Assembly: GCA_003105225.1 (NCBI GenBank)
Contig: PQAK01000076.1
Span: 1-17,111 of the forward strand
Direction of reading: 5' to 3'
DNA: 17,111 nucleotides
Source: Deltaproteobacteria bacterium
GTDB lineage: Bacteria > Desulfobacterota > Deferrimicrobia > Deferrimicrobiales > Deferrimicrobiaceae
This document shows, in pieces, positions 14,927 to 17,111 of the stretch (the first letter of the stretch is position 1; each line of letters opens with the position of its first letter). The notes under the pieces were generated by a model that had not been told where the DNA came from, searched no databases, and worked only from the letters and a program-made list of their open reading frames with translations. A program made the position numbers and the translations under genes.

Positions 14927-15349
14927 ATGGCCGAGCCGTTGAGATACGAAGAGGTTTCGATCGGCATGGAGGTCCCCGCGCTCATCAAGGAGACGTCGAG
15001 CCGGATGTCGGCCCGTTGGGCGGCCGCTTCCGGAGACTACGATCCGATCCACTACGACCGCACCTATGCCTTGAACCAGAAGCTGCCCGACATCATCGTC
15101 AACGGACGGTTGAAGATCGCCCTCCTCAGCCAGATGATGATCAACTGGATCGGACCGCAGGGCTCCCTGGAAAAAATCGGAGCAATCCACCGGGGCATGG
15201 ACATCGTGAACGATGCCGTCGCCTGTAAAGGGGAAGTCGTGAAAAAGTACGTCGAGAACGGCCGAAAACTGCTGGAATGCAGGATCTGGACGGAGAACCG
15301 GCAAGGCGAGAAGACGGCTCAGGGCAACGCCGTCGTGGCTCTTCCCTAG
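14927..15349 (+). CDS. MaoC-like enoyl-CoA hydratase, catalytic subunit
   Basis: 140 residues, a single hot-dog fold. The hydratase-2 signature is present as SGDYDPIHYD with Asp37 and His42 as the expected catalytic pair; the usual Asn is Asp39. An RLKIALLSQM helix follows, as in the family. It most likely adds water across a 2-enoyl-CoA double bond with R stereochemistry, or the reverse. The ribosome site is GAAGGAGGAAGGGAG (14911-14925) immediately upstream. Its partner gene ends 16 bases before. The substrate is presumably a product of the ligase or mutase encoded in the same cluster; that link rests on gene order only. Confidence 0.87.
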   Translation: MAEPLRYEEVSIGMEVPALIKETSSRMSARWAAASGDYDPIHYDRTYALNQKLPDIIVNGRLKIALLSQMMINWIGPQGSLEKIGAIHRGMDIVNDAVACKGEVVKKYVENGRKLLECRIWTENRQGEKTAQGNAVVALP

Positions 15350-15406
15350 CCCCGTTGACGGACGAGACACGGGCAACCAAGCAAAAGTCAACCGGAGACG
15401 ATCAGG

Positions 15407-17002
15407 ATGGAAGAATATCCCTTCGAGCAGAGAGTCCTGGGATGGATCCTGCATGACAAGGCGGAGAAAAACCGGCGGAAAGTCTTTCTCCAGTTCAATG
15501 ACTCGAGGATCACCTACCAGGAAATCGACCGGATATCCAATCGGGTTGCGAACAGCTTCCTGAAGATGGGGGTGCGGCAAGGGGACAAGGTCTGCCTGAT
15601 CCTGAAGAACTGCCCGGAGTTCCTGTACACCTGGTTCGGTCTCTCGAAAATCGGTGCCGTGGAAGTGCCCATCAACACGGATCTGAAAGGCGACCTGCTG
15701 AAATACATCATCAAGGATTCCGATGCCGGGATCATCGTCGTCGATCGCGAATTCGTGGAGCGGATCCGGTACATCGAGCCCGAACTGGAAAATGTGAGGA
15801 GGGTGATCATCAAGGATGATGACGGCAGGACTTCGTATGGGATCCAGACCCCCTGGGACCCTTTTCCCGTCCTCCTGGAAGGATCGGATCTCCTGAATCC
15901 CCTCCCGGTCCACCCCTTCGATCCGATCGCCATCATGTACACCTCGGGGACCACGGGCCCCTCGAAAGGCGTACTCATGCCGAACCGCCAATTCTATGAT
16001 TGGGGGCATGATTACGCCGTCAGCCTGGGAATCCGGTCCGACGACGTTCTCTACACCTGCCTCCCCTTCTTCCACGGCACGTCCCATTTCATCGTTACGA
16101 TGATGGCGCTGCTGTCGGATGCCACGCTGGCCATGGGGGCGAAATTCAGCGCCAGCCGCTTCTGGGACGAGGTTGCGGCCCACCAGGCAACGTTCGTCCC
16201 TCTTGTGGGCGCGATGGCTACGATTCTCTACAACCGGCCGGTGCAGCCCGGCGAAACAAACCACAAGGTCCGGCTGATCTATTCCCTTCCGGCCCCGCGG
16301 GACATCTACCGGGAATTCGAACAAAGGTTCAACGTGAAGTTGATCGAAGCGTACGGCCTGACCGAAGTGAACGCCCCCTTCTTCAACCCCCTGGATGCTC
16401 CGCGGATCGGCTCCTGCGGCAAAAAGGTCCAAAACTACGAGGTGGCGCTTTTCAACGAGTGGGACCAGGAGGTTCGTCCTGGGGAAATCGGCGAGATCGT
16501 GATTCGTCCCAAGGAACCCTACTCGATGATGCTCGAATATTACAAGAAGCCCCAGGAAACCTTGAGGGCCTGGAGAAACCTCTGGTTCCACACGGGAGAC
16601 CTGGCCTTCGAAGACCGTGACGGGTACTTCTATTTCGTCGATCGCAAAAAAGACTCCATCCGGCGAAGGGGAGAGAATGTCTCCTCGTACGAAGTGGAAA
16701 AGGTTCTCAATTCGAATCCCAAGATCCTGGAATCCGCCGTTTTCGGGATCGATTCGGATCTTTCCGAACAGGAGATCAAGGCTTGCATCCGCCTGAAGCC
16801 CAAGGCCAGCATGACTCCCGAGGAAGTGATCGCATTCTGCCAGGATCGCATGGCCTATTTCATGGTCCCCCGCTTCATCGAGTTCAAGGAAGAATTCCCG
16901 AAGACGCAGAACGGCAAGGTCGAGAAATACAAGCTGCGGCAGGAAGGGAACGGTACATCGACATGGGACCTGGAGAAAAGCGGCATCAAGGTCAAACGAT
17001 GA
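15407..17002 (+). CDS. AMP-forming acyl-CoA ligase (ANL superfamily, CaiC-like)
   Basis: 531 residues, full length for the family. ANL motifs: the P-loop TSGTTGPSKG (179-188), the aromatic-acyl pocket YGLTE (316-320), TGD (396-398), the hinge DRKKDSIRRRGENVSSYEVE and the C-terminal catalytic Lys504 in NGKVEK. It joins a carboxylic acid to CoA in two steps through an acyl-adenylate. The RRRGENVS hinge resembles crotonobetaine/carnitine-CoA ligases and related ATP-dependent acyl-CoA ligases, which use small or branched acids, but the substrate is not decided by these motifs. GGAG lies nine bases before the ATG. The stop overlaps the start of the MFS gene. Likely role: activating the acid taken up by the TRAP or MFS transporter for the mutase and hydratase. 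Confidence 0.92.
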   Translation: MEEYPFEQRVLGWILHDKAEKNRRKVFLQFNDSRITYQEIDRISNRVANSFLKMGVRQGDKVCLILKNCPEFLYTWFGLSKIGAVEVPINTDLKGDLLKYIIKDSDAGIIVVDREFVERIRYIEPELENVRRVIIKDDDGRTSYGIQTPWDPFPVLLEGSDLLNPLPVHPFDPIAIMYTSGTTGPSKGVLMPNRQFYDWGHDYAVSLGIRSDDVLYTCLPFFHGTSHFIVTMMALLSDATLAMGAKFSASRFWDEVAAHQATFVPLVGAMATILYNRPVQPGETNHKVRLIYSLPAPRDIYREFEQRFNVKLIEAYGLTEVNAPFFNPLDAPRIGSCGKKVQNYEVALFNEWDQEVRPGEIGEIVIRPKEPYSMMLEYYKKPQETLRAWRNLWFHTGDLAFEDRDGYFYFVDRKKDSIRRRGENVSSYEVEKVLNSNPKILESAVFGIDSDLSEQEIKACIRLKPKASMTPEEVIAFCQDRMAYFMVPRFIEFKEEFPKTQNGKVEKYKLRQEGNGTSTWDLEKSGIKVKR

Positions 17003-17111
17003 ACCGGTGGGTCGTCTTCGCGGTTCTCTCGGCCATCTATTTCATGGTCCAGTTTCACCGGGTCTCTCCGGCCGTTCTGTCGATCTATCTGGTGGAATCC
17101 TTCCATGCCAC
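16999..17111 (+). CDS. MFS transporter, N-terminal fragment (3' end outside window)
   Basis: Only the first 37 codons are visible, starting at an ATG that overlaps the ligase stop (ATGA). The sequence begins NRWVVFAVLSAIYFMVQFHRVSPAVLS, a first hydrophobic helix followed by an FHRVSPAV motif, common at the start of major facilitator proteins from related organisms. It would be a second transporter in this gene set, beside the TRAP system. Family assignment rests on this short segment. Confidence 0.7.
   Translation, partial: MNRWVVFAVLSAIYFMVQFHRVSPAVLSIYLVESFHA

Noticed and set aside
15354..15392. Inverted repeat GTTGAC/GTCAAC before the acyl-CoA ligase gene
   Set aside because: Only six bases per arm with a 27-base loop in a 57-base intergenic gap; too weak to call an operator or terminator.

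Overview
The window looks like a chromosomal segment from a GC-rich, metal-respiring deltaproteobacterial-type organism (Desulfuromonadota/Geobacter relatives or a Deferrimicrobium-like lineage). The main reason is two multiheme cytochromes with the CxxxxCH...CxxCH domain arrangement best known from Geobacter. The taxonomic call is inference; there is no rRNA or marker gene here. There are no tRNAs, CRISPR arrays or intact insertion sequences.

Left part (1-5354, very GC-rich): the 3' end of a multiheme cytochrome, closed by a strong hairpin terminator (706-737). After a 284-base non-coding leader comes a tight plus-strand operon: an outer-membrane beta-barrel protein with an OmpA peptidoglycan-binding C-terminus, a 5-heme lipoprotein cytochrome, and a 609-residue lipoprotein cytochrome with 13 CxxCH sites plus several unusually spaced CxnCH sites. 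The last gene is a paralogue of the truncated first gene. Together they resemble a porin-cytochrome conduit moving electrons across the outer membrane.

Middle part (5400-8182): an EamA/DMT exporter on the plus strand faces a PLP-dependent aminotransferase on the minus strand. Upstream of the aminotransferase are two broken minus-strand genes: a 55-residue metallophosphoesterase remnant and a 67-residue remnant of a second aminotransferase. An AT-rich spacer follows (about 7.94-8.18 kb), and base composition shifts there.

Right part (8183-17111, lower GC): one long plus-strand gene set, probably one or two transcripts. In order it encodes a coenzyme-B12-dependent acyl-CoA mutase in two subunits, a three-part TRAP transporter (binding protein, small and large permease), a PF04909 metal-dependent hydrolase/decarboxylase, a pair of MaoC/hot-dog proteins that look like a heteromeric hydratase, an AMP-forming acyl-CoA ligase, and the start of an MFS transporter. 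Several genes overlap by ATGA or sit within about 60 bases of each other. The logic suggests uptake of a carboxylate, CoA activation, carbon-skeleton rearrangement, hydration and C-C or C-X cleavage.

The mutase large subunit differs from methylmalonyl-CoA mutase at several substrate-contact positions (Tyr89 to Ile, Arg207 to Thr, His244 to Asn, His328 to Tyr, Gln330 to Glu by my alignment). It therefore probably acts on a different acyl-CoA. This mutase and its operon are the most likely undescribed system in the window.
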